From: Calliopsis andreniformis
Lineage: Eukaryota; Arthropoda; Insecta; Hymenoptera; Andrenidae
Assembly (NCBI RefSeq): GCF_051401765.1
Contig: NC_135071.1
Location: 16,036,961-16,100,960 of the forward strand
Length of the DNA: 64,000 bases
Reading direction: 5' to 3'
Position numbers and translations under genes: made by a program. The notes beneath the pieces are model-generated. The model was not told the DNA's origin, searched no databases, and saw only the letters and a list, made by a program, of their open reading frames with translations. Below are positions 1-12,900 of this stretch, in pieces (position 1 is the first letter of the stretch; the number at the start of each line of letters is the position of its first letter).

Positions 1-3000
1 ATCGAGGGGACAAAAATATTGGACTGTGGCTACTCGCGCCGCTACTGTGCCGCCTTGATCATTCAGCGACGGTAGCGCAGAGAGGAATGAAAAAATGAAA
101 TCGTAGAGATGGCCCCTTTCGGACCCAAATGTCTCTAATTCTTAAACTGAAAGAAGTCATTTTGCAATCTCAGTGATGATTAATTCTATGGGTGCTAGAG
201 TCGATAATCTTTACTTTTAGGTTTACTTTGAGTGTTGGTTTTACATTAGTTTTACTTTGAGAGTTCCAAATTAATTACCAAAATTCCCTGAATAAATTGT
301 ATAGAACCAATTGAAATACTTCTGATAAATCTGTGGTTGCAAGGCAAAACGATCTAAGTTTACAGCTTCAGTCTTATGGACTTGTGTCTTCTTGAACCCT
401 TATTTTTCATAAGAAAGTGTCTACGTTGAGCATTGCCTATATTTATAAGAAAACTTAAAGTGATCTCTCCTTGTCAACCTTCGCTCTCGACCGACGCGTA
501 ACGTTCCGTAGGAAGCTTGAAATTTCTCAATTCTTTATCCAAAGCGATCAATAACTGAGGTTCAAGCTTGAAAATCAATGTCAGACTTCGAAATCGATCT
601 TCGACATTTTCACCCGGTTACCTGGGAACTCTCTAGGTCCTCGAAACTTTTTCTACAAAGCAGCTCGGCTGCCAGTGGCGAGTGGCAGCGGCGGGGCGAT
701 CGATCCCAGCAGATTTCCCATGGTTAAGTCGCTCGCGACGCTGATAACAGCCGCGCTTTCCAGCGAGGGGAAACTCGTACTCGGAAAAGTTCTCGTCGAC
801 GACACCGACGGCTCCTCGTAAATCATGAGAGACTGGCGGCGACTTGACAAAAAGAATCGCGCTCCAATTACCTTGATTCCCTGCCCGCTAAAAGGAGGAA
901 AAAGCCAGGCCTGGGAAAAAGGCAAGAAGCAAAGGCTAACACTTTGTTGCGTGGTGGTTTTTCCTTCGGGCGCGATAAGACACCGTGAAATAAATTTCAT
1001 TAGATACGGTTTAGAAGACATTTCAAAGAATCGCTGGCTGCCACGGTCTCTCGCGTGGATCTGCGAATAGGGTCGAGCTTTTTGCGTGGGTGTCGGTTTT
1101 GCACGCAGCTCGTGCAAACGGAGAAACAACGTTGCTTGGTTCCCCTTTGCTGGCCTGTTGAGACAGAGTTTGTTGTTGCGTCTGTCTTGTTGTTTCGCTG
1201 ATTTATGAGCGCGAATTTCCCGCGGCTTTGAGCCTCCTTATCGTCGCCTTCTATTGTGGGAATTTTGTTGTAACCTTTGGTTAGAGCTTGCTAGAGGTTC
1301 GCTTTCTTTTAGGTGCTACTTTTTTTAGGCTTCTGGGGTTTCGATGTTCCTTCTATCTAATTATTGAAGTACCTAGAATTTTCTTTAACCATGTCTCGTT
1401 TTGCAAGTTTTATGAAGAACAGAAGTTTCTAATTTTTAGGAGTTTCCTCATCCACTGAAGGTATTTTGTTTTCTTCATTTCATATAATTCAATGGGTACA
1501 AAGCTTTCTGTCTCGCTCCTTTTTACTATATCATCTGAGAAACAAGATTAAAAATAGAATACTTTATGGAAAAAGTCTCCTAAATAAATTTCAAGCAGGG
1601 TTTTAATCATTTTAATCTTTAATCATTTTTAATTTCAAGAGATCTCTACATCCCCTTCTTCAAAATCTCTCAAAATTCCTCAACCCTCGCAAGAGTGAAC
1701 CCCTGATTCCTTATCATCCCCAGACTTGCACCACAAACTCACTAACTATATCACAGATGTTATCGCGACACGGACACAGCTCAGCTGTTTTAAACGATAC
1801 AGTTTTTCAATCGATTTCATAATTTTTCTGAAAGTTCACATAGTTCTGTGTAAACAACCAAAGGATGTAGGCAGAGTTGAATTCTCGATAAAAATACGAA
1901 ATCATGTATGCACTGCCTCATAATCAATTCGTCTAAATTACCAAATCGATCAAAAAACTGCTTCATCTGAGCTCTGAACTAGTTCTCCCAACCCTGTGCC
2001 CACAATAAAAAAAACAAAAAGAAAAACAAGAAAGAGAGGAAGGGAGAACGAGGCACAAATGGTCGCAATTGGCGGTCGATATCTCGAAACGGTCTGGACC
2101 ACAGACGGGGCATAATCCAAGCGACATTTCTGCCATTCTACGGCTTCCCGTGTCGGCATCCCGCGAGGCGGATTCCGCGCTCGTTCGTTATTTACTTCAC
2201 GTTTCGCGAAAATGAAAAAGGCGGAGTCTTGTGTAAGTTTGCTGCTCGCGGTGAAAGTCTGCCTTGCAGTCCGCGCCGCGGTCTCCTTGCTTGGTCCACT
2301 CCCGACGCAGAGAGAGATGGATAAGCGCCTCTCTTCCTCTGGCCTGCTGAGGAAGATCGATCGACCCGGGTCGTTTCGTGAGAAATTTATAAGATGGGCG
2401 TACCGATGGTCGTCTAGCAGCTCAGACGCACTCTCGACACTTGCGAAAACGAATTCTGGAAATGGCGTTCATTCTGCCCTGGCCAGCCGCTGCCGTACGC
2501 GGAAACCGCGCCGAGCTCCTCGGGAATATTAATGGGGACTCTCCTCGTGACGCGAGCTGATGTAACGAAACGGGAAAGTACCGTTTTGGGCGACGACTTT
2601 CGTTGCGAGACTCTGTTCTCGTTCTTGGAGGCTGCGCTGTGTGCTTTTCTTTCTAATTCAAACTAATTCGAATGTTAAAAAGTAAATTGTCATGGTGCAA
2701 AACTGTCTGCGTTTAGAATCTGGAAATTTTCAAAGGGGGTGCATTAGATCGATCCTCAACAGTTCGAAGAAATTTTATAGAGATCTCTACTCCAAAAAAA
2801 TTCTCCGTTCTCTTACAAGAAATCGTAGTAATCTCTCTAACAATTGAATTTCTAACTCAGAAATTTCCGACTTCTAGGAATTTCTTCCTAAATTCCTAAC
2901 TTATCCCATTTTCTCCAGTTTCCCCCCCACAACTTCCTACGAATAATCTCTCTGTTTAAGCCACATATTTAGGTTTCTTCTTTTCCGCCATATAAGGCTT

Positions 3001-5340
3001 AAGTTCTTTATTTGCGAGTGATTCTCGGTACTCAGTGCATTCATGCTCCAAAAAAGGGTCGGAAAAAACGTTCGTGAGAAAGTCGCCATAAATATGAAGA
3101 ACGAAGGCACGGTTTCCAGATAGGTGCCGCTGAAAGAAGCGTCTTCATTTGCATACGCTGTTGGCGAATCTTCTGCCGATGCCCGATACCAGAGGAAAGG
3201 TTGGGAAATCTCACTGAAAGACGTCGTAAGAAAAATGGCAAAGTATGTATTGCTAGCTCTCAAGGAACATCCTCGCGCTTCTTTACAAGTGCAACTTTGC
3301 ACAATGGAGTGTTAAGAAACGCGCCTGACTGCTGGAAAAACTGTGCATTGTTCGGATAATTCACGGCGGTTAATAATGACATTAAGCAGAAATGAAACTG
3401 TAATCCATTTGCTTCGTTCATTGTAGCGAGTGATGAATATTAATTGCTACTTTACTGGGAATTAGCGTTAATCGTCTGCTAGTATTATTATACGATTTTT
3501 CAATGTGACAAGTGATTCTTCACTAAAAGTATTCGCAGAAAAGGTAGGATACGTTTCAAATAAAAATTGTAGACGTTCAACGTGAAATTTTACTTAAGAA
3601 CGTGAACATTGGGAATTAAATTTAATAGCAGATAAGATTACAATTTAGATTTGTATTAATTTAAATTAAATTCGAGTTTAAATTCTGATTTAACTCGAAT
3701 GCTAATTTTAAAGTGGAGAGTGGTGCTTTCAAAACTATCGCGACTTCACTTTTTCTGATAAGAAAGCGAAGTTCGAAACTGAAATTTAATTTTATGGAAG
3801 ACTAGGCTAAGAACTGATGTTCCAATTCACCTCGCGTTTGGCTCAAAGTTTCAGTCACAGAAATAAAATCAGAAGTCACAATAGCTAGAAAACCACGTCT
3901 CTCATCCAACCAACCGCCTTGATCCAGTCCTTAGAGGACTAATTGCATCGCCATCCGATTCATAAGAACTCCACCAGCAGCGTCCCTTGGCGTCGCCAAC
4001 AATGGTCACTTTTGCGGTGCTTAGCGTGAAAATTTCGAACCGGTTGAAAAAAATAGCATATTTGTCCCGAGGAATCGAGATCAGGTCCGCGGGGGGCGTC
4101 CCGGATAAAGCGCGCCGCAAGAAAGTCGCCCAATCAAAGTTCCAATCGAAGCTTAATCAATGGATCATGGATGGAAACTCGCGGAGTTCCCGATACGCCG
4201 CGCGCTATGAGCTATCTTGGAAATGCGCGTTCCTAGGATTCTTCCAGCGACCCGGTTTATTACATAACGAACAACGGCCATCTATCCACGTAACTGTTAC
4301 GCCGCGCAGTGAAAATCCCTGTAACGAGCAAACTCAGCGATTTCTAGGAGCCCCCACCCCCTCCTCTACCCCTTATCCGAACGATCTCCTTGCGTGGCTC
4401 GCGTGTCCTTCGGAAATATTCATCCTCGGATGCATCGATAAAAAAAGAATTGTGTTGCTGACAGGACGTGAATCAGGTGGAAAGATAATCGGGATAAGTC
4501 TCTCTGTTTCTTCGTGCAAGAGGGTGGAAAATAAACGTTGCGTGGCCTCGCGTAGCGAAGTCACTCGAGAAATGACGCTCTTTGTTCGGGTCTCTTCGAG
4601 GAGAATAGTTCAGCGTGAGCAAAGAGGCGTCAGTTGAAATAAACGAAGCAGAGTCCTTCGTCGTGTCGCAGTCAGCTTCGCTTCAATTCGCTACTTTTCA
4701 GAGCTACTGACTCGTGCTCGCTTATTCATAACCATGCGTATGTAGATTCTATAGGAAGCGTGGAATAAATAATATTACATTCTCTTGGACTTGTTTAGAT
4801 GAATTACTTCATGCGACATTTCAATTAGGTGTTGGAAGATCGGAGGGTGAAGCTTTTCTTTTCTGGGGATCGAAAGGAATTCTAGATCTTTGTAACAGGA
4901 TTTTCTGACAAAATATGGGAGGGAGTATGTTAGATGGAAGGGGTGGAAGCTTTGGAGACTCTGGAGCTTTTGGAGAATGTAAGAAAACTACCACCCAATA
5001 TAAATCACTAAAAATTCCTAAAAATAAGCAGGGACACAGAAAGCTACTTACTCTTCCTATCAAACACAAAATCGTATTCTCACCCTATTGCTGCTTTTCG
5101 TTCAGCATGCCTAGTACTACAGTTCAAAAATTCCCCAGCTCCAGAAATCCACAGGGAATCCCCTAGGCTCTTCACTCGCCGCGCGCAGGTATGAATCGCA
5201 GCCCCATCTTAAACTCATCATCTCCAGGGGAATCACAGTCCACCTCAGCGACATCTGTCGAGCAGAAGTGGAGGCACCCTTGGCGGGTCGATCTCAAACG
5301 CGCCGCTCGAAGGCGCAGTAAATACCGGTATCTGGTGTCG
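1..5340. other. Upstream non-coding DNA, no gene seen
   Basis: AT-rich spacer alternates with CpG-rich blocks at about 650-1130, 2100-2560 and 3950-4640. The longest open frame (3987-4637, +) starts at TTG and has no recognisable domain. I see nothing to support a gene. The blocks could be conserved regulatory sequence; this is inference from composition. Confidence 0.6.
3670..3700. repeat. Short inverted repeat
   Basis: Arms ATTCGAGTTTAAAT and its near-complement meet around a short centre, making a 31-bp imperfect palindrome in AT-rich upstream DNA. Confidence 0.7.
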
Positions 5341-5385
5341 TAAAGTGCAGCATTGGTTTTCCACGGTGGAACAGCGGAGTAACAG

Positions 5386-5516
5386 CAGAGGGGGAGCGGG
5401 AGGGAAATGGGGAAGAAAGATGATGGTGGGAGAGGAGAGACGGGGTAGAAAGCGGGAGAGAAAGAGGCAGAGAGGAAAAAAGGAGAGGCGGAAGGAGAGG
5501 GAGGAGGAAGAGAGGA
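5386..5516 (+). repeat. Polypurine (GA-rich) tract upstream of apterous
   Basis: About 130 bases almost entirely A and G on the + strand, with repeated GAGAG and GGAGA cores. It lies 100-250 bases upstream of the presumed start region. GAGAG is the core bound by GAGA factor (Trl) in insects, and such tracts often keep promoters nucleosome-poor. The function here is inferred. Confidence 0.6.
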
Positions 5517-5599
5517 CCAGGGCAGTTCGCCACACGTAATTTATGTCTGCGGCGCAGCGCGGCCGCGTTGACAGTTGAAACACGGCGGCGACTCGGATT

Positions 5600-6740
5600 G
5601 GTCGACTCTGGGCGCCTTATAGGGTCGCACGCATGCGCACACCGGCTCACGACATCCATCAGCGGCGACCGGCTACCGCCGTCAGCGTGCCACTCTTTAT
5701 CTTTCTCCTCTTTTCTCTAGCCCCCGTTGCCCTATGCCGATGTCAACCGAGCCGTAATCCCCTGTCACGCGGCACAGTCCTGTCCCCGTCCTGTCCCCGT
5801 CGTCGTCGCAGCCTCGCTCGCTGCCTCGCTCGCTGCCTCGCTCGCTGTCCTATTTCGCCTATTCCAGCTCCCGCGTCGACCGACGCGACGGCGCTCGCGA
5901 CGTCTTCCAACGATGTCCTTTACAGTCCCTCCCCGTCCACTCGAGTGGAAAGTGTCTTCCTCCTTGTTGGGCCGACCTACGGCGGTTACTTTTACCAGCG
6001 CGAGCTTTTTCTCTACCCCTCCTCGAGGCGCGTCTCCGGGCTACTGGTTTCCAGACACCAGCCCCAGTGTCTCTTGACGCGACGTTTTTTGAGGACTTTT
6101 GTGCCTTCGATCGGGAGCACCTTTCTCTCTGAACCTTTAATCGCCTGCTCCTTCAGAGACTTTCACTGCCGTTTTTCCTGCCTTTGGTCATCGATTTCTC
6201 ACGCTGCTCTTTTTCTAAGACACTCCTGGTGAACTCTCGAAGTAGATGTACTGGATAGAAATTCTGGAGAGTGGATTAGCTACTTTGCTCCTCTGCTAGG
6301 TTACGGTAGATCTGCTTTAATGAACAGAGGAGTTTGGACCGCCACCTGCGAGGCTCCCTGAAACACAGCCTCGTGTGTTGAAGTAGAGTAGAAGCGAGGG
6401 ATTGCTCAGTAATCGCTGAGATCTCGCTTCGAAATCGTTCCAGTCTGCCTGTCGTTTTTGTCGGAGGTGGGGTTATGCAATTGTCTTTCGCGGTGGTTCA
6501 CGAGCGGCGATCGTCGATGATCGGTTGGGCAACCGCGTACCCAAAAACGCGGTGACCGTGCGCCGAGTCTCTGCTGCGGAGTTTCTAAAGTCCTCGACTC
6601 GGTGTTTGTTCCAGCAGCCGGCCAGCTCGCAGGAGCGTGGCAGCGGTTTGGCTGTGGGGCGTCAAGGGGGGCCCGGTAGCGCGGGGGGGCCCGGTGCAGT
6701 GGACCAGGCTAGGGACCTAAGTCCCTGCCTCCCCGCGTCC
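5600..6740 (+). other. ap: Probable promoter and 5' leader of apterous
   Basis: CpG-rich stretch directly upstream of the first coding exon. It holds a TATA-like CTTATAGGG near 5617, an NRF1-like GCATGCGCAC near 5630, and many upstream ATGs (for example 5633 and 5734) that open frames unrelated to apterous. If transcription starts near 5620-5660, the leader is over 1 kb and carries several upstream ORFs. Start site and leader extent are inferred from base composition and position only. Confidence 0.4.
5778..5846 (+). repeat. Short tandem repeats in the 5' leader
   Basis: An 11-bp unit (TCCTGTCCCCG) occurs twice at 5778-5799. It is followed by three tandem copies of the 12-mer GCCTCGCTCGCT at 5811-5846. 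Both lie in the putative untranslated leader. Confidence 0.8.
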
Positions 6741-6906
6741 ATGGGCGACGCTGCACGACCCACCACCTTGCCGTGCAGCCCTCCTGCCGCCCACCATCAC
6801 GGGCCCCATCACACGCCCCTGCATCAGACCCATTGTGGCACGAACAACAACTGCTACGACGGGCCCACCACCCCCTACGACTCTAGGGACTACGACTCTC
6901 CTGGAG
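6741..6906 (+). CDS. ap: apterous coding exon 1 (N-terminal, His/Pro-rich)
   Basis: Encodes residues 1-55 and the first base of codon 56. The product begins MGDAARPTTLPCSPPAAHHH and continues with a His/Thr-rich, then Asp/Tyr/Ser-rich tail; it has no folded domain. The donor is GAG|GTTGGT at 6907 (phase 1). The G left over plus GT at the next acceptor makes Gly56. The open frame runs upstream to the stop at 6417, but it contains no ATG before 6741. The base at -3 is T, so the initiation context is only moderate. Exon assignment is good; the exact start is less sure. Confidence 0.8.
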
Positions 6907-9900
6907 GTTGGTCACTTTCTGTAAATCCAAATTTCTGAGAACTGCCCCCTCTGGCGGCGGTTGAATTTAATGTCGAGTTTCGTGTTAAACGCGGTCTTTG
7001 GAGCTGAAGAGTCTTCTAAGTGTATCTGTACGATGAGTTTATATTTGGTATAGTGTTTCTTTGGTATAAGTTTGGTATTAAGGTTGCTATGAGTAGTCAC
7101 AATGTTTGTGAAGTTGATCTGAGACAGGTGTCTTACGAGAGAAGTCTCAGAGAATCCTGTGAGTTGAATCTGATACATACTTCTATTACCCTGTCAAATT
7201 TCTTTGAAGTGGGGACTATATCTGAGACTTCCCTTGTCAGACATTCGCCACTGACTAGTGAACCTATATCAAGGAAACACTGTGCTCATTAGCTTCACAT
7301 TTTTCCTCCTTTTCTGAAGCCCCTTCATCAAAACACGAGTAAAGAATTTGAATATTATTCAGGTGGCCAGGAGTACAGGACAAACAACAACAACAACAGC
7401 AATTTCGAGAACCCCAGCGACCTGAGCATGCCACCCCAAACGACCCACCACCATCACCACCACCACCACCACCACCACTCCCACCTGCATCCCCAGACCC
7501 ACTCGCAAGAACAGCAGACCACGGAACACTCGCACGCTATCCCGAAACTGGAGCCACCACCCACACCGCCAGCGCAGTCTGAGGACGTTCCAGGGGTCGT
7601 TTGCGCCGGATGTGGCCTTCGGATATCCGACAGGTTCTACCTGCAGGCTGTCGACAGGAGGTGGCACGCCGCCTGTCTTCAGTGCTCGCACTGCCGTCAG
7701 GGCCTCGATGGCGAGGTCACCTGCTTCAGCAGGGACGGGAATATCTACTGCAAGAAGGACTACTATCGGTGAGTCGACTGTCACGTTTGCTAGGTAGTTT
7801 GTAAGGTGGTTCACCCTTGTCTAAATAGGGTGAGTTAGTTTAATTGAGATGTATAATTAATATTGGAGAGTCAAATTGACACTGAGGGAGGAACTTGGTC
7901 CAGGGGTGCGTGAGAGAACGAGGGAAAAAATGGGGGATATTATTTAGTAACTCTGGGAAGCGGGAGGGTAGTTCAAGAAATGTCCAAGTTTCAAATTTTA
8001 GATATCCTGAGAATTTATTTTCGAATTATCTTGAGGTTATCTTCAAACAATAACTAGTGTTCTTTTTCAACTGAAACAGCGTTGATACTTTTGGGATTCA
8101 CTCTGCCAATTAAGCTGAACAACTTTGAATTAGATATCAGTTCCTTTTATCAGTCAGTGTTTAATATTTTTGATCGCGAAGTAGGTAGTGGACTACTCTT
8201 AAGTGCAACAAGCTTTGAAATCTGACATTACATGAATTTTTTTATGCGTTTCCCACGTTTCACTTAATTCACAGTTTTGCCTTATCTCTGCTAAAAACTG
8301 TACTCGATACGTCGATACCTCTGAATCTTCGCGTGGTCTGATAACTTTCTCCAGCGAACCAATTAGGTGAAACCGCAAAGTGTAGTGTCTCCGTGCTTAT
8401 CAGTGAATGTTTCCCGAGGAAGTTTTGCGGTTGCCTTTGTATCGTTGTTCCAGAACGATTATCTCTGCTACCTTGACGATTCCAGATGCAGTATGCCCTA
8501 CTGAAGTACATATCACTGCTGCATTTGGTCTCACCATAATTTTCTCTCCTCTGACTATTCGTAATCTGATATTAACTTCGAAAGTGGAGTCAGTCCTTTA
8601 AGGATATCAAATTAATTACAAGCTTTGAAAGCCGAGATAGACAAGTGAACTCAGTTGCTCCCTAAGAAAACACTCACAGAGTGGAATAATTAATTCTCAA
8701 TTCACTTTTCATCTTGGTCGTCACAAACTCCACGTGATACTTTTATTATTTTTGCTTGCATTAATTTTTCTTATAGTTAAAACGGCAAGATTCGATGTGT
8801 TTCATATCGTATATTTGATAGAGGGAGGGATTTTATGAAACAGAGATTTGTGTCTTTAAAAAATTTAATAGTGTTCCTTCAGTAGTTCTGCAAGTTAAGA
8901 AGAGGATAAGATTGCAGTCATGATATATTTTCTAAAGAACATTTGTAACACCCACTCACTCTACTCTTACACTAACTTTATAAATATTCAATAGGGTATC
9001 TCTTGTGCCTCTAATAGTATCCATCCTTAATCGCTAACTAACTTGATAGAAAAGTGTTTAGAGGTAACTACAGAATTTCAAATACCTCTTAATTCTGCTC
9101 CACTATTCCCTAGAATCTGAACGACTGTCGCCAGAGCTCGTCCTTTCTCTATCCCCTCTGTCTCGCCCAATTTTCATCGAAACCTCGTTTCCGCAATATG
9201 TCGCACGGTTTCAATAACGAGCAATCCCACGCAATGGGGTCAGCTTGTTGCAACCTCGCCAAGAATAGTCGGCCCAGTGCTCGTCACGCCAGCAAGTCAA
9301 CCGCGAAGCAATTTTCTACGATTCCAGGAGCTCGCGTTCGAAGTCGATCTCGAGGATCCACTGCTTATTCGAAACGCGGACACGCGTTTGCGCAACCGCA
9401 ATCTCGAGTCCTCTGTTCGACGGCGCGACGATAAGGGTCCGTTTTATCAGCGTGCACGCGATTGACAATAAATTGCCTCACTGCCCGATGGATTCGCGGC
9501 CGCGCAGAATAATAAAAAATTATCGTGACACAGCCAAGCCACGGGAAACAACGAGATAGACCAGTCTGTGCACGGCCAGACTTAGCTCGAAAATTGAGAT
9601 TGCCGTGAAAAATCGCTGCGGAAATTCTGGGGAAGTTCTGTGTCTAGCTATTGTGAGAATTGAAAAAAAAATTTCAATTGTTATTTGGGCATGTGCTAGC
9701 GATTGTGCGGGTGATTTGAATTTAAAATGTAGAAATATCGAATTTTACCATTTTTTAGAATTTTAGAATTTCAATTTCTTTAGATTCTTTTTATGTGGAT
9801 TAGATTCATACTAATTATTAACACGTATCCCCTCACTCTGCACAACTTTCCAATATTCAACATCCCTTATTTATAAAATTATACTGTCCATTCATTTTGC

Positions 9901-12900
9901 TTCCTTTTTAGATCTCCTTTTCTTCTTTTACGTTCTTATTTTCGTGTAAAATAGAGATTGCTTTAGTTTCTCGTTTCGTTGTAAATAGCGAAGCAGTTGT
10001 CCACTCGCGAATGTCCTCCCCGCGAGAAACAACGCAATTCCCCGCGTTCCTGCGTGAGCCACTCTCTTATTAATCAACTTTCCTCCGTGGGACGTTGGTA
10101 AATAGTCCCCTGGAAATTGCACAACGAGCCGATTTCCGGAGGACGAGATACAGAATTTTTGCACCTCGAGCGCGGTAATGTCGCGGAAATTCCAGCGGCT
10201 CCTTCACCACACGAAATATTCCCATAGACGCGCGTGCACTTGGCACGGCTTAACGGGAATTCTCTCACGTTTCGCCAGCTCTAGTGATTTCCATTCCGAG
10301 AAACAATCGCGACACTGACGAGCTGAAATATACGCGAAAATTACCTGTCTTGCCATATTTTCACCTAGTTCGAGGCATTAATCTCTCTTGAGAGAGACCT
10401 CGACGACTATCATTTTGCTAGAGTTCTCTTAACTGATGCTTGGAAAGTGATCTAGTCGAATTCTTTTCAATGTTCTCATTTTTGGATGCATTAATCCAGA
10501 GGATTCCTCATCGAACTTTCAATCTTCAAACTATTCTATTATAAATTATTTATAATAGTCATTTCACGTCCCCAGTTTCTTCTAGCCTTCTATAAAATAC
10601 TGTCACCAATCCCAAATTATCAGTCGCAAATCTTTCAAACCCCAGCTCTCCTCAAGAATGAAACTATCAACTATCAACTCCCTCTTCTTCGCTCCTTCAT
10701 CGTCTGATTCTTCCCCCAAGCACCAGGCAAAATAATTTAAAGATCCACGAGTGAATATCTCGGCAATATCATGGGACGTTCGCGGAGGGACAGAAACATC
10801 GTGTCGCGGTCGTGGAAGGCCTCACACGGCGCGGATATTAGCGTACTCCCTCGCTGGGCGATTCGCACACACAGAGCCTGTATGGAGTCGGGGCCAGCTT
10901 CGTGGACTAATGGTCACGACTCGACCATTTACCTCCGGCGAAGCGTCGATTCTTGATAAGTAAATCACCGTCGATCTACATTTCACGAGCGACGGGACGA
11001 TATACAGCGGCCAGACGTCATCCCCGGATGTCCTCGCTGCACTTGCCTTCTCTTCCTCCGCTTTTTTCCTGCCACCCTTTGACCCCTTCTGCCCATCGTG
11101 CAAGTCTTCTTTTTGTGGTTTAATTAGGGTAGGGGATTCGAGAGTTTATTTCATGCGGTAGATCAGTCATTTTTAAAGAAGAGAAAGATATTTTTTTCTG
11201 ATAAATGAAGCTAGGTTTTCTGAGATTTTTTAGAAATATTTAGACTGAAATTTCTGCAAAGAGGTTTCTGTAAATGGTTCTCTTGTTTTGTTACAAAGGG
11301 TATAGGAATTTCTGATTGTTGGTGCTTGTTAAATTTTTCGCAACTTCGGCAGCCAAGTATATCATGTACCTAGCAGAGGCTTCCCTTCATGCTCTACCGT
11401 TTTGTTCACTCCTCTGTCCGCTTCTGCTCGCTCGTGAACGCGGTGGTATGCCTCGAAAATCACGCCAGGCGATCTCCAGACTCACGACCGAGATTCCCCG
11501 CGATAAGAGGCTGGTTTTATCGCGCGAAGAACGCCTGAAGGAAGACACCCTCTACCAACGATGAGACACAAATTCACGAATCGAATACTCGAATCGTCTA
11601 AGCAGCTTCAGAAGAAGTGGACATACGTTTCTGAACTATCGAATCAAGTTACTAGCGTCTTCATCGAAACCCTGGAACTCGAGGCGCGTTTTTGAAGATG
11701 GTTCATAGATTTCAGGGGGTTCACCATTGTCGTTCCAAGGGGAACTCTATTCGCGGCGGATAGTGTGTCCGCGATACGCGATATCCGCTAGGAGAAGGAA
11801 TAAATTCGTCGCAGCGATGCGCGCGCCGCAATTCCTCGTGATTTGCCTTCGCGGCACTCGTAAATTAAGTCTTGAAATTTGAGAACGTAGATTTTCCGGC
11901 GATGCGATTGTGTAAGACGAGCCCTTCGTGGCTTTTTGCACGCGCACAGACCAAGCCGATTCGTTGTTTCGTGCCCGAGATGCAAATGTCGCAGTCGACG
12001 ATTACGCGAGCCGCCTCGCGCTGCTCGCTGCTCCGAATCGTTGATCAGGGAAGATTTCAAGAAGTTTTCTTTCAGAGGCCTGGCAAAAGGAGTGTAGTTA
12101 GCGACGAGGTAGTTTGGCTGAGTATAGTCAAATATGATCGAGTACAGTCGAATTTAGTAAAATATACTCGAGTATAATTAGATATAGTTGAATATAATCG
12201 AGTGTAGTGGACGCGAGAGTATCTCGCTAACACAATAAACATTGATTTCTAAAAGTCCCAAAAACTTAACAGGTGACGCCTGACTTATAGCTAGCACTGC
12301 AAATCGTACATCTTCAACGCTTTTTTAACATTCCTCATAGGACTCCAATACTCACATTATTGAGTCCCACTCTTAAACAACCCACTCCAGATTCACATTC
12401 CAACAACCACAGTCCAACGACTGCAAATGAATTCGAGCATTTACCTAGTCTCCCTCCCAGAGTACTGAATCCTAACCCCTTCGAACACAGACGTTAGCCC
12501 TTACCTCTAAATCACTCGAATCCAGACGAAACCCAAACCCACTCAACCCTCCCCGAGAGTTGAAGCACATCGCGAGCAGATCCTCCGAGCGTGCCACACG
12601 AAATAACCGAAATCGTCCGCGCAGTATTTCACAAGCTCGGCGTACAGAGATCTCTTACCTGGCGAGGACACTACCTGGAGGCAGAAGGCGTGGCGGAGTC
12701 GTGTTCACACGTCGAGCAGCCCTTGCACGCGAGCGACCGGGCCCCTCAGCACGCTTCCTCGGCGAGGGCGCGCGTACCCGCGTGTGCAGCGCTCCGTCTG
12801 CTCGCGGACTGCGCACGCCGTCATACAAGGCTGACAGCCGAGATGGGACACAGCGCGGACATCCCGTCACGACAGCGACGTTCGGCGCCCGAAACTCTCT

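Noticed and set aside
3987..4637. 216-codon open frame on the + strand
   Set aside because: Begins at TTG, has no recognisable domain, and crosses CpG-rich sequence that opens all frames; no splice context.
5633..6232. 199-codon open frame upstream of apterous
   Set aside because: Ser/Arg/Pro-rich, lies in the promoter or leader region and contains no domain. It could at most act as an upstream ORF.
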